Positions 42,969 through 51,803 are shown, counted from the stretch's first letter. The stretch is 60,861 bases of DNA from Clostridia bacterium (GCA_017399145.1 JAFQEG010000033.1:1-60861), one strand, 5' to 3'. Numbers and translations are program-made. The notes: generated by a model not told the origin, from the letters alone.

Positions 42969-43001
42969 AAAGTCACCTCTATATAATATTATCTAATATA
43001 A

Positions 43002-43030
43002 ATGTTACCATATTATAGTAGCTTTGTCAA
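43002..43030 (-). promoter_or_regulatory. Sigma-A promoter of the redox/lyase cluster
   Basis: Minus strand TTGACA, 17 bp, TAACAT. Confidence 0.72.
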
Positions 43031-43083
43031 GAAAAATGCCATTGTAAATTCTAAAGAATTTAAAGCATAAAAGTCCAAAAGCC

Positions 43084-43112
43084 TTGACAAATCACCTCTT
43101 TTGTGAGAAAAT
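43084..43112 (+). promoter_or_regulatory. Promoter of the hydroxyacid dehydrogenase gene
   Basis: TTGACA, 17 bp, GAAAAT (weak -10), divergent from the cluster promoter 54 bp away. Confidence 0.6.
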
Positions 43113-43143
43113 AAGCATATAAGCACCTATGGAGGGTATACAA

Positions 43144-44154
43144 ATGAGAGCAATTTATTTAGCAAATAAGAAGTCGAATATTGACTATGTTTATTCAAAG
43201 GAAAGTCAAGAGAGAATAAAGAAGTATCTTGATATAGATAAAGAGGTTTACTGCCAAGAGGACCTAGAGGCAAATCCTAACGGATTTACTGACGTAGAAT
43301 ACGTATTTTCAACCTGGTCAATGCCTGGGGGTAGCGAGGATAAGGACGACTTTGCAAGATTTTTCCCTAACTGTAAGGCGTTTTTCTATGCAGCAGGGTC
43401 GGTAAAATATTTCGCTGACCATTGGCTAGATAAGGGAATTAGAATTTTTAGTGCCTTTGCAGCAAACGCAATTCCTGTTGCTGAATTTACAGTTGCACAA
43501 ATTGTGCTAGCAAGTAAGGGATATTTCCAAGCGCTAAGAGGCTATACAAAGCCTGATAACTACAAAAAGGCAAACGAAGCATCTGTTGCCCACAAGGGCA
43601 ACTATGATGAAAACGTAGGTATCATCGGTGCAGGAATGATAGGCAAGAAGGTAATCGAATTATTAAAGCCCTACAAATTAAACGTTTTTGTTTATGACGA
43701 ATTTTTAACAAGCGAGCAAATTGAAGCACTAGGTGCAAAAAAGGTAACCCTTGAGGAAATGTTTGAGTGCTGTGAGGTAATTTCAAACCACCTAGCAAAC
43801 GTGCCACAAACCGTTGGAAAAATCAAGGGCGAGCATTTTGAAAGAATGAGAAAGAATACTACCTTTATAAATACAGGCCGTGGTCAACAAATCAACGAGG
43901 AGGGTATGATAAATGTCCTTAAAAAGCGTAAGGATATTTGCGCACTTCTTGACGTAACAATTGACGAGCCTGTAAAAGAGGATAGTCCACTTTACAAAAT
44001 GAAAAATGTATTCTTAACACCACATATTGCAGGTAGCCAAGGTAATGAGGTACAGAGAATGTCCGAGCTTGTTGTGGACCAAATGGAAAACCTTTTGACA
44101 CAAAAGCCAGTCCAATATGAAATCACAAAGGAAATGCTTGCAAAAATGGCATAA
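43144..44154 (+). CDS. D-isomer-specific 2-hydroxyacid dehydrogenase family protein
   Basis: The 336-residue NAD-dependent dehydrogenase has VGIIGAGMIGKKVIELL (about residue 160), NTGRGQQINEEGM and DVTIDEPV, and the catalytic His in TPHIAGSQ. It would reduce a 2-keto acid or oxidise a 2-hydroxy acid. ATG at 43144 follows GGAGGG; the frame starts five codons earlier. It diverges from the lyase/redox cluster and is probably part of the same pathway. Confidence 0.93.
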   Translation: MRAIYLANKKSNIDYVYSKESQERIKKYLDIDKEVYCQEDLEANPNGFTDVEYVFSTWSMPGGSEDKDDFARFFPNCKAFFYAAGSVKYFADHWLDKGIRIFSAFAANAIPVAEFTVAQIVLASKGYFQALRGYTKPDNYKKANEASVAHKGNYDENVGIIGAGMIGKKVIELLKPYKLNVFVYDEFLTSEQIEALGAKKVTLEEMFECCEVISNHLANVPQTVGKIKGEHFERMRKNTTFINTGRGQQINEEGMINVLKKRKDICALLDVTIDEPVKEDSPLYKMKNVFLTPHIAGSQGNEVQRMSELVVDQMENLLTQKPVQYEITKEMLAKMA

Positions 44155-44157
44155 AAA

Positions 44158-44198
44158 AGAAAAAACAGGGGGATGTGTCGCATTTACCCCTGTTTTTT
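44158..44198 (+). terminator. Intrinsic terminator
   Basis: AAAAACAGGGG and CCCCTGTTTTT form an 11-bp stem around a 15-base loop, then TTAA. Confidence 0.88.
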
Positions 44199-44235
44199 AA
44201 CGCCTTTTAGAAAAGAATAAAGGTTGATAATAAAA

Positions 44236-44261
44236 AGCCCCTTTTTTTTACAAAGGGACTT
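44236..44261 (-). terminator. Intrinsic terminator
   Basis: On the minus strand AGTCCCTTT and AAAGGGGCT pair with one G-U, then CTTTTTATT, below the 356-residue membrane protein gene. Confidence 0.72.
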
Positions 44262-44308
44262 TAAAAATTTTCGAAAAAGTGGCACTAAGTGTATGATTTT
44301 TGCATTAA

Positions 44309-45379
44309 TTAGTGCTTTTTCTTGTTGTTTTTCTTTGAATTTGATTTATTACTCTTATTGTTCTTGTTGCTCTTTGGTGTAGCGGTATTCTTTTTGTCCT
44401 CTGCCTTTGGCTCAGCTGGAGTAATTTGCTCATCAATAGGTGCTTTTTCTACCTTAGCATTTTCCTCGGCTTTAGATTTGTTTGAACCGAATAGGCTTAA
44501 TTTTCTACGACCTCTTGCACTGATGTAGTGAGTAATATTTGTATCAATTACGTACTTTAAGGTTGTCTTGTAAGCAAATACCTTTGATAGTGCATATAGG
44601 GCAAAGGCGAATGAGCAAATAAGCTCAAACTCTGAAATTCCTATGAGTTGCATTGAAACTACCTTTCCAATAACGATACCGAAAATGGTAGATAGTGCAA
44701 ATGCTATCGAGGTAACAAACAACATAAGTGATGACAAAATTAAAAGCTTAGAGCAGGGCTTGACAAACATATTTTTTGCCTCAAGCAAGAAGAAGAGTGT
44801 CATCAAAACGTAGAAAACGATGTGAGTAACCTTGAAGTAGGTGTAGCCTTGACTTTCGTAAAACCAAACTGCCAAAAGACCAAACAAGCACCAAACAACG
44901 GCGGAAACACTACAAACTAATCTAAGCCAACGTGGGATTTCGATTTTTTGTCTGCGGAATCTTTTTGGAAATACACTTAAAATTAAGTGACCTAAGAATG
45001 GTACGGCAACTATTAGCCTTAAAATCTTAAATATTCTTGCTGTGTCTAGGGTTTGATACTGTAAAAATGTTGCAAGGTCATAAATTGTAAGTGCAAAAAC
45101 AACCAAGAAAACAAGTACTGAGCCAAACTGGAAGAATGGACAGTCGTGCTTTGTTTTCGAAATGTACACGTGGTCAATTTTGAAAACAAAGAAAATTGAA
45201 ATGCCGATTGAGATTAGCACAAATGCGAAAAATAGAATCGGCGCCGCCGCCTTGAAGTAAATACCTTGCTCGTCGGTATAGTTAAATGCAAGCATAAAAA
45301 TACCTAGAAGAGTGGATAGCAGGGTGAAGCCTATTATGATAGGCAAAAATAATTTAAAAAGCTTGTGAGTCTGCTTCAT
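44309..45379 (-). CDS. Hypothetical polytopic membrane protein with Lys/Asn-rich tail
   Basis: The 356-residue protein has about eight membrane helices in residues 10-275, then a cytoplasmic tail of about 80 residues of low complexity, ending in runs of Asn, Lys and Ser. No family recognised. The tail is coded by AT-rich repeats (AAC/AAG/AGT). AAAGGA precedes the ATG. Confidence 0.75.
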   Translation of the reverse strand: MKQTHKLFKLFLPIIIGFTLLSTLLGIFMLAFNYTDEQGIYFKAAAPILFFAFVLISIGISIFFVFKIDHVYISKTKHDCPFFQFGSVLVFLVVFALTIYDLATFLQYQTLDTARIFKILRLIVAVPFLGHLILSVFPKRFRRQKIEIPRWLRLVCSVSAVVWCLFGLLAVWFYESQGYTYFKVTHIVFYVLMTLFFLLEAKNMFVKPCSKLLILSSLMLFVTSIAFALSTIFGIVIGKVVSMQLIGISEFELICSFAFALYALSKVFAYKTTLKYVIDTNITHYISARGRRKLSLFGSNKSKAEENAKVEKAPIDEQITPAEPKAEDKKNTATPKSNKNNKSNKSNSKKNNKKKH

Positions 45380-45400
45380 TATTAAATCCTTTCACTTTGA

Positions 45401-45421
45401 TTTGTTAACTAGGCTAACAAA
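45401..45421. promoter_or_regulatory. Inverted repeat in the leader of the membrane protein gene
   Basis: TTTGTTA and TAACAAA, 7-bp arms with a 7-bp spacer, lie between the -10 box and the start codon, a possible operator or small RNA hairpin. Confidence 0.4.
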
Positions 45422-45435
45422 TATATTCACCTAGT

Positions 45436-45464
45436 AGTTTAACACAGTAGAGTGTAAAAATCAA
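45436..45464 (-). promoter_or_regulatory. Sigma-A promoter of the 356-residue gene
   Basis: Minus strand TTGATT, 17 bp, TAAACT. Confidence 0.7.
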
Positions 45465-45503
45465 GGCATTTAAGAAATAAAAATAAAATTATGATTAATA
45501 ATA

Positions 45504-45532
45504 TTGACTATTTGAAAAAAATTTGCTACTAT
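45504..45532 (+). promoter_or_regulatory. Sigma-A promoter of araD
   Basis: TTGACT, 17 bp, TACTAT. Confidence 0.72.
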
Positions 45533-45564
45533 TAATTATATAAGTAGAAAAAGGAGAAGCAAAA

Positions 45565-46269
45565 ATGCTAGAGCAACTAAAAAAAGAAGTATATGAAGCT
45601 AATATGATGCTTGTTAAATACAATCTAATTACATTTACCTGGGGTAACGTAAGTGGTATTGATAGAGAAAAGGGCTTAGTTGTAATTAAGCCATCAGGCG
45701 TTGAGTACGACGACCTAACACCTGATATGCTACCAGTTGTTGACCTTGAGGGCAACGTTGTTGAGGGTACACTTAAGCCCTCGTCTGATACACCAACTCA
45801 CCTAGAGCTATATAAGGCTTATCCAGAAATTGGTGGTGTTACACATACCCACTCACCTTGGGCAACAATTTATGCACAGGCAGGAAGAGGCATTACTCCA
45901 TACGGTACAACCCACGCAGACTATTTTGGCACTACAATTCCTTGTACAAGAAAAATGACCAACGAGGAAATAAAGGGTCAATACGAAAAGGAAACAGGTA
46001 CAGTAATTCTTGAGGCACTAAAGGATATTGGAGTAGAGCAAATGCACGCAGCATTAGTTTATTCACACGGACCTTTTACTTGGGGTGACAACGCAAAAGC
46101 ATCAGTTGAGGCAGCAGTTGTATTAGAGCAGGTTGCGATGATGTCCTACAACACAGAGCTTTTGATGCTTGGCGCAAATGGCAAAACTGAAAGAATGCAG
46201 GAAACACTTTTGCGTAAGCACTATGACAGAAAGCATGGACCAAATGCTTATTATGGGCAGAAAAAGTAA
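45565..46269 (+). CDS. araD: L-ribulose-5-phosphate 4-epimerase
   Basis: The 234-residue class II aldolase-fold enzyme converts L-ribulose 5-phosphate to D-xylulose 5-phosphate. It has [22 protein letters not shown], the zinc ligands in [21 protein letters not shown] and YSHGPFTWG, all as in AraD (231 residues in E. coli). It stands alone with its own promoter and terminator; related UlaF-type epimerases in ascorbate use are the alternative. AAGGAGAAG precedes the ATG. Confidence 0.95.
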   Translation: MLEQLKKEVYEANMMLVKYNLITFTWGNVSGIDREKGLVVIKPSGVEYDDLTPDMLPVVDLEGNVVEGTLKPSSDTPTHLELYKAYPEIGGVTHTHSPWATIYAQAGRGITPYGTTHADYFGTTIPCTRKMTNEEIKGQYEKETGTVILEALKDIGVEQMHAALVYSHGPFTWGDNAKASVEAAVVLEQVAMMSYNTELLMLGANGKTERMQETLLRKHYDRKHGPNAYYGQKK

Positions 46270-46278
46270 TAAAGGATG

Positions 46279-46313
46279 GAAGCACAGGCTAAACTAGCCT
46301 GTGCTTCTTTTTT
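46279..46313 (+). terminator. Intrinsic terminator of araD
   Basis: GAAGCACAGGCT and AGCCTGTGCTTC form a 12-bp stem, then TTTTTT. Confidence 0.92.
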
Positions 46314-46314
46314 A

Positions 46315-46668
46315 CAAAAAAACTAGAAAAAAGTCTCAAAAATCTTAAAAATTCTCTTTAAATTGTTAAATTTTTGTTAACAATTGCTTTTCGGTAAAGA
46401 AAATACTTGCAAAAATCAAGCTTATCCGCTATATTATTAAACGCACGCATGTATATCTACTATATAATTAAATGAAAGAAATTGCACAGGTATCGAAAAA
46501 TAAGTCTTTGTGCAATCCTACAAAATTTTCACGATATTTTTGAATTTTTAAGACGTTTCAAGCCTTGAATACTAATAATATTTGCACTTTTATTGTGCAT
46601 AATATACAAAAACAGGGGTCTTGAAAAGTCGATAACAGACACTTGTCGAGAAAATATTGAAAAAAACA
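46315..46668. other. AT-rich region upstream of the S10 operon
   Basis: No gene is seen in these 354 bases. They hold a second upstream promoter (46407-46435) and a long-loop inverted repeat TTGCACA/TGTGCAA (about 46481-46515), and a related TGCAC/GTGCA pair near 46585-46600. The rest is A/T runs, as usual for the UP-rich region of strong ribosomal promoters. Confidence 0.5.
46407..46435 (+). promoter_or_regulatory. Upstream promoter of the S10 operon
   Basis: TTGCAA, 17 bp, TATATT, 262 bp above the main promoter. Confidence 0.55.
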
Positions 46669-46697
46669 TTGACAAATATAGTTATATATGTTAAAAT
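46669..46697 (+). promoter_or_regulatory. Main sigma-A promoter of the S10-spc operon
   Basis: TTGACA, 17 bp, TAAAAT, just before the structured leader; the start should be near 46704. Confidence 0.87.
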
Positions 46698-46703
46698 ATC
46701 TAG

Positions 46704-46969
46704 GCTTGACGCGTAGAGAAGCGAAAGGTTGCTACAAATGCCTTACTGCTATGGTGCTTGTAGGGAATTTTCGTGGAATGCGTCCGATTCACTAGCAGCG
46801 AATGCGGCAAGTGCAATCTCCAATCGGCATTGACCGAAAGATTTCACCGCTTGCATTATCCCGAACCTAAGAGTTGCACGGTTCGGTTTTGTTAAGTGGG
46901 TGGAAGAAACACACGGGACGGTGTAAGAGCAAAAAGTCCCCGCAAGTTTTATCTAAGGAGGAAAGCAAG
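46704..46969 (+). promoter_or_regulatory. S10 operon leader RNA (attenuator)
   Basis: The 266-base leader is GC-richer than its surroundings and folds into several hairpins: CTACAA/TTGTAG (46732-46737 with 46758-46763), GCAAG/CTTGC (46807-46811 with 46850-46854) enclosing TCGG/CCGA, and the terminator at 46861-46890. The terminator loop TTGCAC (46874-46879) is complementary to GTGCAA (46811-46816), and the pairing extends to GAG/CTC with one bulge, so an alternative or pseudoknot fold can compete with the other stems. By analogy, S10 leaders in other bacteria bind L4; the regulator here is not shown. Confidence 0.7.
46861..46890 (+). terminator. Intrinsic terminator inside the S10 leader
   Basis: CCGAACC (46861-46867) and GGTTCGG (46880-46886) form a perfect 7-bp stem followed by TTTTGTT, 80 bases before rpsJ. 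Termination here would shut off the operon. Confidence 0.75.
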
Positions 46970-47287
46970 ATGGCAGTATGTGAAAAGATTAAGGTTAAAG
47001 TGTTCGGCTACGATCACAAGCTCGTTGAGCTCGCTTCAAAGAAGATTGTTGAAATCGCAAAGAAGCAAGAGTGCAAGGTGTCTGGTCCTATTCCACTACC
47101 AACTGACAAGGAGATTATCACAATCCTTCGTGCAGTTCACAAGTATAAGGACAGCCGTGAGCAGTTCGAGCAACGCACACACAAGAGACTAATCGTTGTT
47201 ATGAAGCCTTCAGAGGGCCTTAAGTCAGCAATCGTTAGCCTTGAGTTACCTGCTGGCGTTGGTATTAAGCTAGACGAAACAAAGTAA
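46970..47287 (+). CDS. rpsJ: 30S ribosomal protein S10 (uS10)
   Basis: The 105-residue protein ([44 protein letters not shown]) is the first gene of the operon and also the NusE antitermination factor. ATG at 46970 follows AAGGAGG; the longer open frame covers the leader and is not used. A 165-base structured gap separates it from rplC. Confidence 0.98.
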   Translation: MAVCEKIKVKVFGYDHKLVELASKKIVEIAKKQECKVSGPIPLPTDKEIITILRAVHKYKDSREQFEQRTHKRLIVVMKPSEGLKSAIVSLELPAGVGIKLDETK

Positions 47288-47452
47288 TTAATACTAAACA
47301 CCAAAACAATCGCCAAACCTCACCGCACAGTAGCAAGGTTAAAGTTACTCACGACTTTAGACTATGATGACGGGGTGGGTCATGTTGATGTGTCGGGCGG
47401 CTCCGACGAATAGTAGACATCAACCAATAACCTAAAATGGAGGAAAAAAGAA
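47288..47452 (+). promoter_or_regulatory. Structured intercistronic RNA between rpsJ and rplC
   Basis: These genes are usually adjacent, yet 165 bases lie here. They contain GTTGATGT/ACATCAAC (47384-47391 with 47417-47424) enclosing GTCGG/CCGAC, and AAAGT/ACTTT (47341-47345 with 47354-47358), with CACC/GGTG pairing across. There is no T run, so translational control of rplC by a ribosomal protein is more likely than attenuation. Confidence 0.5.
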
Positions 47453-48085
47453 ATGAAGAAAGCAATTATCGGTAAGAAGCTCGGTATGACACAGATCTTC
47501 GCTGAAAACGGCGCAGTAATTCCTGTAACAGTTATCGAGGCCGGTCCTTGCGTGGTTGTTCAAAAGAAGACCACAGAGAACGATGGCTACAATGCCATTC
47601 AGGTTGGCTACGAGGATGTAAAGGCTAGCCACGTATCAAATCCAGTTAAGGGACATTTTGCAAAGGCAAACGTTTCCCTAAAGAAGCACTTAAAGGAGTT
47701 TAGACTCGAAAACGCAGATAGCTATAACGTAGGTGATGAAATAGCTGTCGATACCTTCGCTCAAGGCGAGAAGGTCGACGTTACTGGCATTTCAAAGGGC
47801 CACGGCTACTCAGGCGCAGTTAAGAGATGGGGTCATCACATGCTCCAAGCAACTCACGGTACAGGTCCAATCCACCGTCAAGTTGGTTCAATGGGTGCTA
47901 ACTCAACACCATCAAGAGTTTTCAAAAACAAGAAGATGGCTGGTCAATATGGTAACGAGCAGGTTACAGTATTGAATCTTGAAATTGTAAAGATCGACGC
48001 TGAGAAGAATCTCATCGCAGTAAAGGGTGCTATTCCAGGCGCTCGTGGCGGTATCGTAGTTCTTCGTGACAGCGTTAAAGCATAA
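47453..48085 (+). CDS. rplC: 50S ribosomal protein L3 (uL3)
   Basis: The 210-residue protein starts [16 protein letters not shown] and has [12 protein letters not shown] and the loop [25 protein letters not shown] that reaches near the peptidyl transferase centre (here read in parts). TGGAGG precedes the ATG. One of the first proteins in 50S assembly. Confidence 0.98.
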   Translation: MKKAIIGKKLGMTQIFAENGAVIPVTVIEAGPCVVVQKKTTENDGYNAIQVGYEDVKASHVSNPVKGHFAKANVSLKKHLKEFRLENADSYNVGDEIAVDTFAQGEKVDVTGISKGHGYSGAVKRWGHHMLQATHGTGPIHRQVGSMGANSTPSRVFKNKKMAGQYGNEQVTVLNLEIVKIDAEKNLIAVKGAIPGARGGIVVLRDSVKA

Positions 48086-48102
48086 TTAAGGAGGAAATAA
48101 CG

Positions 48103-48726
48103 ATGCCAAGTATTAAAGTTGTTAATATGGCCGGTGCTGAGGTTAGTGAAATCACACTTTCCGACGTAGTATTCGGCGCAGACGTTAACGGTGCTGTCCT
48201 CCACGCTGCTGTAAGAGCATACCTTCTCAATCAAAGACAAGGTACACAATCAACACTTACAAGAAGTGAAGTTTCCGGTGGCGGACGCAAGCCTTGGAAG
48301 CAAAAGGGTACAGGTAGAGCAAGACAAGGCTCAACAAGATCACCACAATGGACACATGGTGGTATCGCACTTGGTCCAAAGCCACGTTCATACCGTACAA
48401 AGCTTAACAAGAAGGTAAAACAAATTGCTATGTTCAGTGCTCTTAGCGCTAAGGTAGCTAACAATGAAATGGTTGTAGTTGACGCTATCGTTGCAGAAAG
48501 CTACAGCACAAAGGTAATGGTAAATATGCTTACTGCACTTAACGTTGGTAAGAAGACACTCGTTGTTCTTGACGGACCAAACGATAAGGTAGTAAAGAGC
48601 CTAGCAAACATCGAAAACGTTAAGGTTGTATATACAAACACACTTAATGTATATGACATTCTTAACTGCAATACAATCGTATTTGCACAGGCTGCTGTAC
48701 AGAAAATCGAGGAGGTATACGCATAA
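48103..48726 (+). CDS. rplD: 50S ribosomal protein L4 (uL4)
   Basis: The 207-residue protein has the tunnel loop RSEVSGGGRKPWKQKGTGRA and GPKPRSY. In other bacteria L4 represses its own operon through the leader, so it is the prime candidate regulator of the leader at 46704. It shares one base with rplW (TAATG). Confidence 0.97.
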   Translation: MPSIKVVNMAGAEVSEITLSDVVFGADVNGAVLHAAVRAYLLNQRQGTQSTLTRSEVSGGGRKPWKQKGTGRARQGSTRSPQWTHGGIALGPKPRSYRTKLNKKVKQIAMFSALSAKVANNEMVVVDAIVAESYSTKVMVNMLTALNVGKKTLVVLDGPNDKVVKSLANIENVKVVYTNTLNVYDILNCNTIVFAQAAVQKIEEVYA

Positions 48727-49019
48727 TGAAATTTGCTCAAGACATAATCCTCGCACCTGTAATCACAGAAAAGGCTATGGATGGTATCGCATCTAAGAGA
48801 TATACGTTCAAGGTAGCAAAGGACGCAACAAAGCCAGAGATTGCAAAGGCAGTTGAAGAGCTTTTCAATGTTCAGGTTGCTAAGGTAAATACAATTAATA
48901 TGAAGAAAAAGCCAAAGAGACTCGGTTATCACTTCGGATACACGTCTGAATGGAAGAAGGCAATTGTAACACTTACAGCTTCTTCTAAGGAAATCGAATT
49001 CTTTAACGGCTTGAACTAA
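48726..49019 (+). CDS. rplW: 50S ribosomal protein L23 (uL23)
   Basis: The 97-residue protein (DIILAPVITEKAMD, VAKVNTINMKKKPKRLG) sits at the tunnel exit and docks SRP and trigger factor. It starts on the overlap with rplD, so translation is coupled. Confidence 0.98.
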   Translation: MKFAQDIILAPVITEKAMDGIASKRYTFKVAKDATKPEIAKAVEELFNVQVAKVNTINMKKKPKRLGYHFGYTSEWKKAIVTLTASSKEIEFFNGLN

Positions 49020-49037
49020 TAGTGGGAGGTAATTCAA

Positions 49038-49865
49038 ATGGCAACAATGAAATATAAACCCACCACACCCGCAAGAAGAAATATGTCAGTTGCTTCCTTT
49101 GATGAGGTAACAAAGTTTACCCCAGAAAAGAGCCTCATTGAGGTTAAGAAGAAGCACTCAGGCCGTAACAGCTACGGTAAGATTACAGTTCGTCATCAGG
49201 GTGGCGGAAACAAGCAGAAGTACAGAATTATCGACTTCAAGAGACAAGAGGGCACAGCTAAGGTTATCGGTATTGAGTACGACCCTAACAGAACCTCATA
49301 TATCGCGCTCCTCGAAAATGAAGAGGGCAAGAAGAGCTACGTAATCGCTCCTCTCGGTGTTACAGATGGTGACGTTCTTCACTCCGGTGCAGACGCAGAC
49401 ATCAAGGCTGGTAACACACTTCCTATTGAAAAGATTCCAGTAGGTACAATTATTCACAACATTGAAATTTATCCTGGCAAGGGCGGACAGCTTGTTCGTA
49501 CAGCTGGTGCACAAGCACAGTTGATGGCTAAGGAAAACGGCATGGCTCAAGTAAGACTTCCTTCTGGCGAAGTAAGACTTATTAGACTTGAGTGCAAGGC
49601 TACAATTGGACAAATCGGCAATATCGAGCATGACACAGTTAAGATCGGTAAGGCTGGTAAGACTCGTCATATGGGCATCCGTCCAACAGTACGTGGTTCA
49701 GTTATGAACCCATGTGATCACCCTCACGGTGGTGGTGAAGGTAAGTCTCCTGTAGGTAGACCAGGCCCTGTAACACCTTGGGGTAAGCCTGCTCTTGGTT
49801 ATAAGACCAGAAATAAGAAGGCAAGAACCAACAAATACATCGTTAAGAGAAGAAACGGTAGATAA
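49038..49865 (+). CDS. rplB: 50S ribosomal protein L2 (uL2)
   Basis: The 275-residue protein, standard length, has the conserved C-terminal segment [20 protein letters not shown] that supports peptidyl transfer and subunit bridging. GGGAGG precedes the ATG. Confidence 0.98.
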   Translation: MATMKYKPTTPARRNMSVASFDEVTKFTPEKSLIEVKKKHSGRNSYGKITVRHQGGGNKQKYRIIDFKRQEGTAKVIGIEYDPNRTSYIALLENEEGKKSYVIAPLGVTDGDVLHSGADADIKAGNTLPIEKIPVGTIIHNIEIYPGKGGQLVRTAGAQAQLMAKENGMAQVRLPSGEVRLIRLECKATIGQIGNIEHDTVKIGKAGKTRHMGIRPTVRGSVMNPCDHPHGGGEGKSPVGRPGPVTPWGKPALGYKTRNKKARTNKYIVKRRNGR

Positions 49866-49879
49866 GGGAGGAAGGAATA

Positions 49880-50164
49880 ATGAGCAGAAGTTCTAAGAAA
49901 ATGCCTTATGTAGAAGAAAAGCTTTACAATCGCATTGTAGCTATGAACGAAAAAGGCGAAAAGAAAGTTTTGAAGACCTGGTCACGTTCTTCAACAATCT
50001 ACCCTGAATTTGTTGGCCACACAATCGCTGTGCATGATGGTAGAAAGCATGTTCCTGTATATGTTATAGAAGATATGATAGGACACAAGCTTGGTGAGTT
50101 CGCACTTACCAGAACATTCAAGGGTCACGCAGGATCAAAAACATCTAATAACGGAAAGAAATAG
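49880..50164 (+). CDS. rpsS: 30S ribosomal protein S19 (uS19)
   Basis: The 94-residue protein has [20 protein letters not shown] and [13 protein letters not shown]. It binds the 30S head with S13. Confidence 0.98.
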   Translation: MSRSSKKMPYVEEKLYNRIVAMNEKGEKKVLKTWSRSSTIYPEFVGHTIAVHDGRKHVPVYVIEDMIGHKLGEFALTRTFKGHAGSKTSNNGKK

Positions 50165-50173
50165 GAGTAAACA

Positions 50174-50521
50174 ATGGAAAATAAAGTAGCTAATGCATAC
50201 CTTTATGATGTTCGCATTGCTCCCCGTAAGGTTCAAATCGTTCTTGACCTCGTTCGTGGCAAGGATGTTGAGATGGCAGCAGCAATTCTTAAGAACACAC
50301 CTAAGAGAGGTGCAGCAATTCTTGAGAAGCTACTCAAGAGTGCGGTAGCAAACGCAGAGAACAATCATAACATGGATAAATCAAAACTCTATGTTTCATC
50401 ATGCTTCGTAACACCTGGAAGCCACATGCTCAAGAGAGTAATGCCAAGAGGTAAGGGAAGCGCAAACAGAATTTTAAAGAGAACAAGCCACATCACAATC
50501 AGTGTGGCAGAGAAAGAGTAA
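50174..50521 (+). CDS. rplV: 50S ribosomal protein L22 (uL22)
   Basis: The 115-residue protein has RIAPRKVQIVLDLVRGKD and the tunnel hairpin region PGSHMLKRVMPRGKGSANRI, normal in length at the loop where macrolide resistance mutations fall. Confidence 0.98.
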   Translation: MENKVANAYLYDVRIAPRKVQIVLDLVRGKDVEMAAAILKNTPKRGAAILEKLLKSAVANAENNHNMDKSKLYVSSCFVTPGSHMLKRVMPRGKGSANRILKRTSHITISVAEKE

Positions 50522-50535
50522 AGGAGAGCTGAATA

Positions 50536-51372
50536 ATGGGACAGAAAGTTAATCCTCATGGTTTACGTGTAGGCGTAATTAAAGACTGGGATTCAAGATG
50601 GTACGCTTCTGACGACAAATTTGGCGATATCCTTGTATCTGACTACAAAATTAGAGAGTATCTCAAGAAGACACTTTTCGACGCAGGCGTTGCAAAGATC
50701 GAGATTGAGAGACCATCAGACTCTATCATTAGAGTATATGTACACTGTGCAAAGCCAGGCTATGTAATTCATGGTCCAAAGCTACCAAAGGCTGAGAAAA
50801 AGGAAGAGCCAAAGGCAGAAGAGGCTGGAGCAGAAGAGGCTAAGAAGGCAAAGAAGCCAAAGCTTTTCGTTGAAGAAATTCGTGAAAAGCTTGCAAGAAT
50901 GACAGGCAAGACAGTATTTGTAAATGCTGTTGAGGTAGGCGCAATCGCACTTAACGCACAGCTCGTTGCTGAGAACATTTGCGGACAGCTCGAAAGAAGA
51001 ATTGCATTCCGTCGTGCTATGAAGCAAGCTATCTCAAAGACAATTGCTGCAGGCGCTAAGGGTATTAAGATCGCTTGTAGCGGTCGTTTGGCTGGTGCTG
51101 AAATTGCTCGTACTGAGCACTATCATGAGGGTACAATTCCTCTACAAGAAATCAGAGCTAACATTGAGTACGGTTTCTGGGAGGCTAATACAACTTATGG
51201 TAAGATCGGTGTTAAGGTTTGGATTTACACAGGTCAAATCCTTTCCGAGGTTAGCAAGACAGTAAGCGAAAAGAACGACAAGAAGGATTTCAAGAAGAAG
51301 TTTAACAAGAACTTCAACAAGGATCGTAAGGCGCCAAGAGCTTCTAAAAAGGTTGAAGGAGGCGAACGCTAA
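50536..51372 (+). CDS. rpsC: 30S ribosomal protein S3 (uS3) with an insertion in the KH loop
   Basis: At 278 residues it is about 55 longer than usual. The N-domain ([20 protein letters not shown]) and C-domain ([35 protein letters not shown]) are normal. In the KH domain, where others read PGYVIGRGG followed by a helix, this protein reads [20 protein letters not shown], then an Ala/Glu/Lys-rich stretch, and resumes with [13 protein letters not shown]. About 34 residues (79-112) replace the GXXG RNA-contact loop. The C-terminus also has a 40-residue Lys/Asn/Asp-rich tail. The frame is intact and overlaps rplP by one base. Confidence 0.96.
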   Translation: MGQKVNPHGLRVGVIKDWDSRWYASDDKFGDILVSDYKIREYLKKTLFDAGVAKIEIERPSDSIIRVYVHCAKPGYVIHGPKLPKAEKKEEPKAEEAGAEEAKKAKKPKLFVEEIREKLARMTGKTVFVNAVEVGAIALNAQLVAENICGQLERRIAFRRAMKQAISKTIAAGAKGIKIACSGRLAGAEIARTEHYHEGTIPLQEIRANIEYGFWEANTTYGKIGVKVWIYTGQILSEVSKTVSEKNDKKDFKKKFNKNFNKDRKAPRASKKVEGGER

Positions 51373-51800
51373 TGTTAATGCCAAAGAGAGTTAAGTACAG
51401 ACGTGTACAAAGAGGCCGTTTAACAGGTAAGGCTTCTCGTGGAAATAAGGTTACAAATGGTCAATACGGTTTGATGGCAACTGAGCCAGCGTGGATCACA
51501 GCTAACCAAATTGAAGCAGCACGTATTGCTATGACAAGATACATTCGTCGTGGCGGTCAGGTTTGGATTAAGATATTCCCTGACAAACCAATCACAGAAA
51601 AGCCTGCTGAAACTCGTATGGGTTCTGGTAAGGGTTCACCTGAGTATTGGGTAGCCGTTGTAAAGCCAGGCAGAGTTATGTTCGAGATGGACGGCGTTTC
51701 CGAGGAAATCGCAAGAGAGGCTATGCGTCTTGCTATGCACAAGCTTCCAATCAAATGTAAGTTTGTGACAAAGGAACAGACAGAGGAAGAGGAGGAATAA
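51372..51800 (+). CDS. rplP: 50S ribosomal protein L16 (uL16)
   Basis: The 142-residue protein starts [19 protein letters not shown] and has [22 protein letters not shown]; it helps place tRNA in the A site. It starts in the rpsC stop codon. The acidic tail EEEEE is slightly longer than usual. Confidence 0.98.
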   Translation: MLMPKRVKYRRVQRGRLTGKASRGNKVTNGQYGLMATEPAWITANQIEAARIAMTRYIRRGGQVWIKIFPDKPITEKPAETRMGSGKGSPEYWVAVVKPGRVMFEMDGVSEEIAREAMRLAMHKLPIKCKFVTKEQTEEEEE

Positions 51801-51803
51801 GCG

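Noticed and set aside
48501-49037. 178-codon minus-strand frame opposite rplD and rplW
   Set aside because: Antisense shadow in the ribosomal operon, Cys/Leu-rich and without ribosome binding site.
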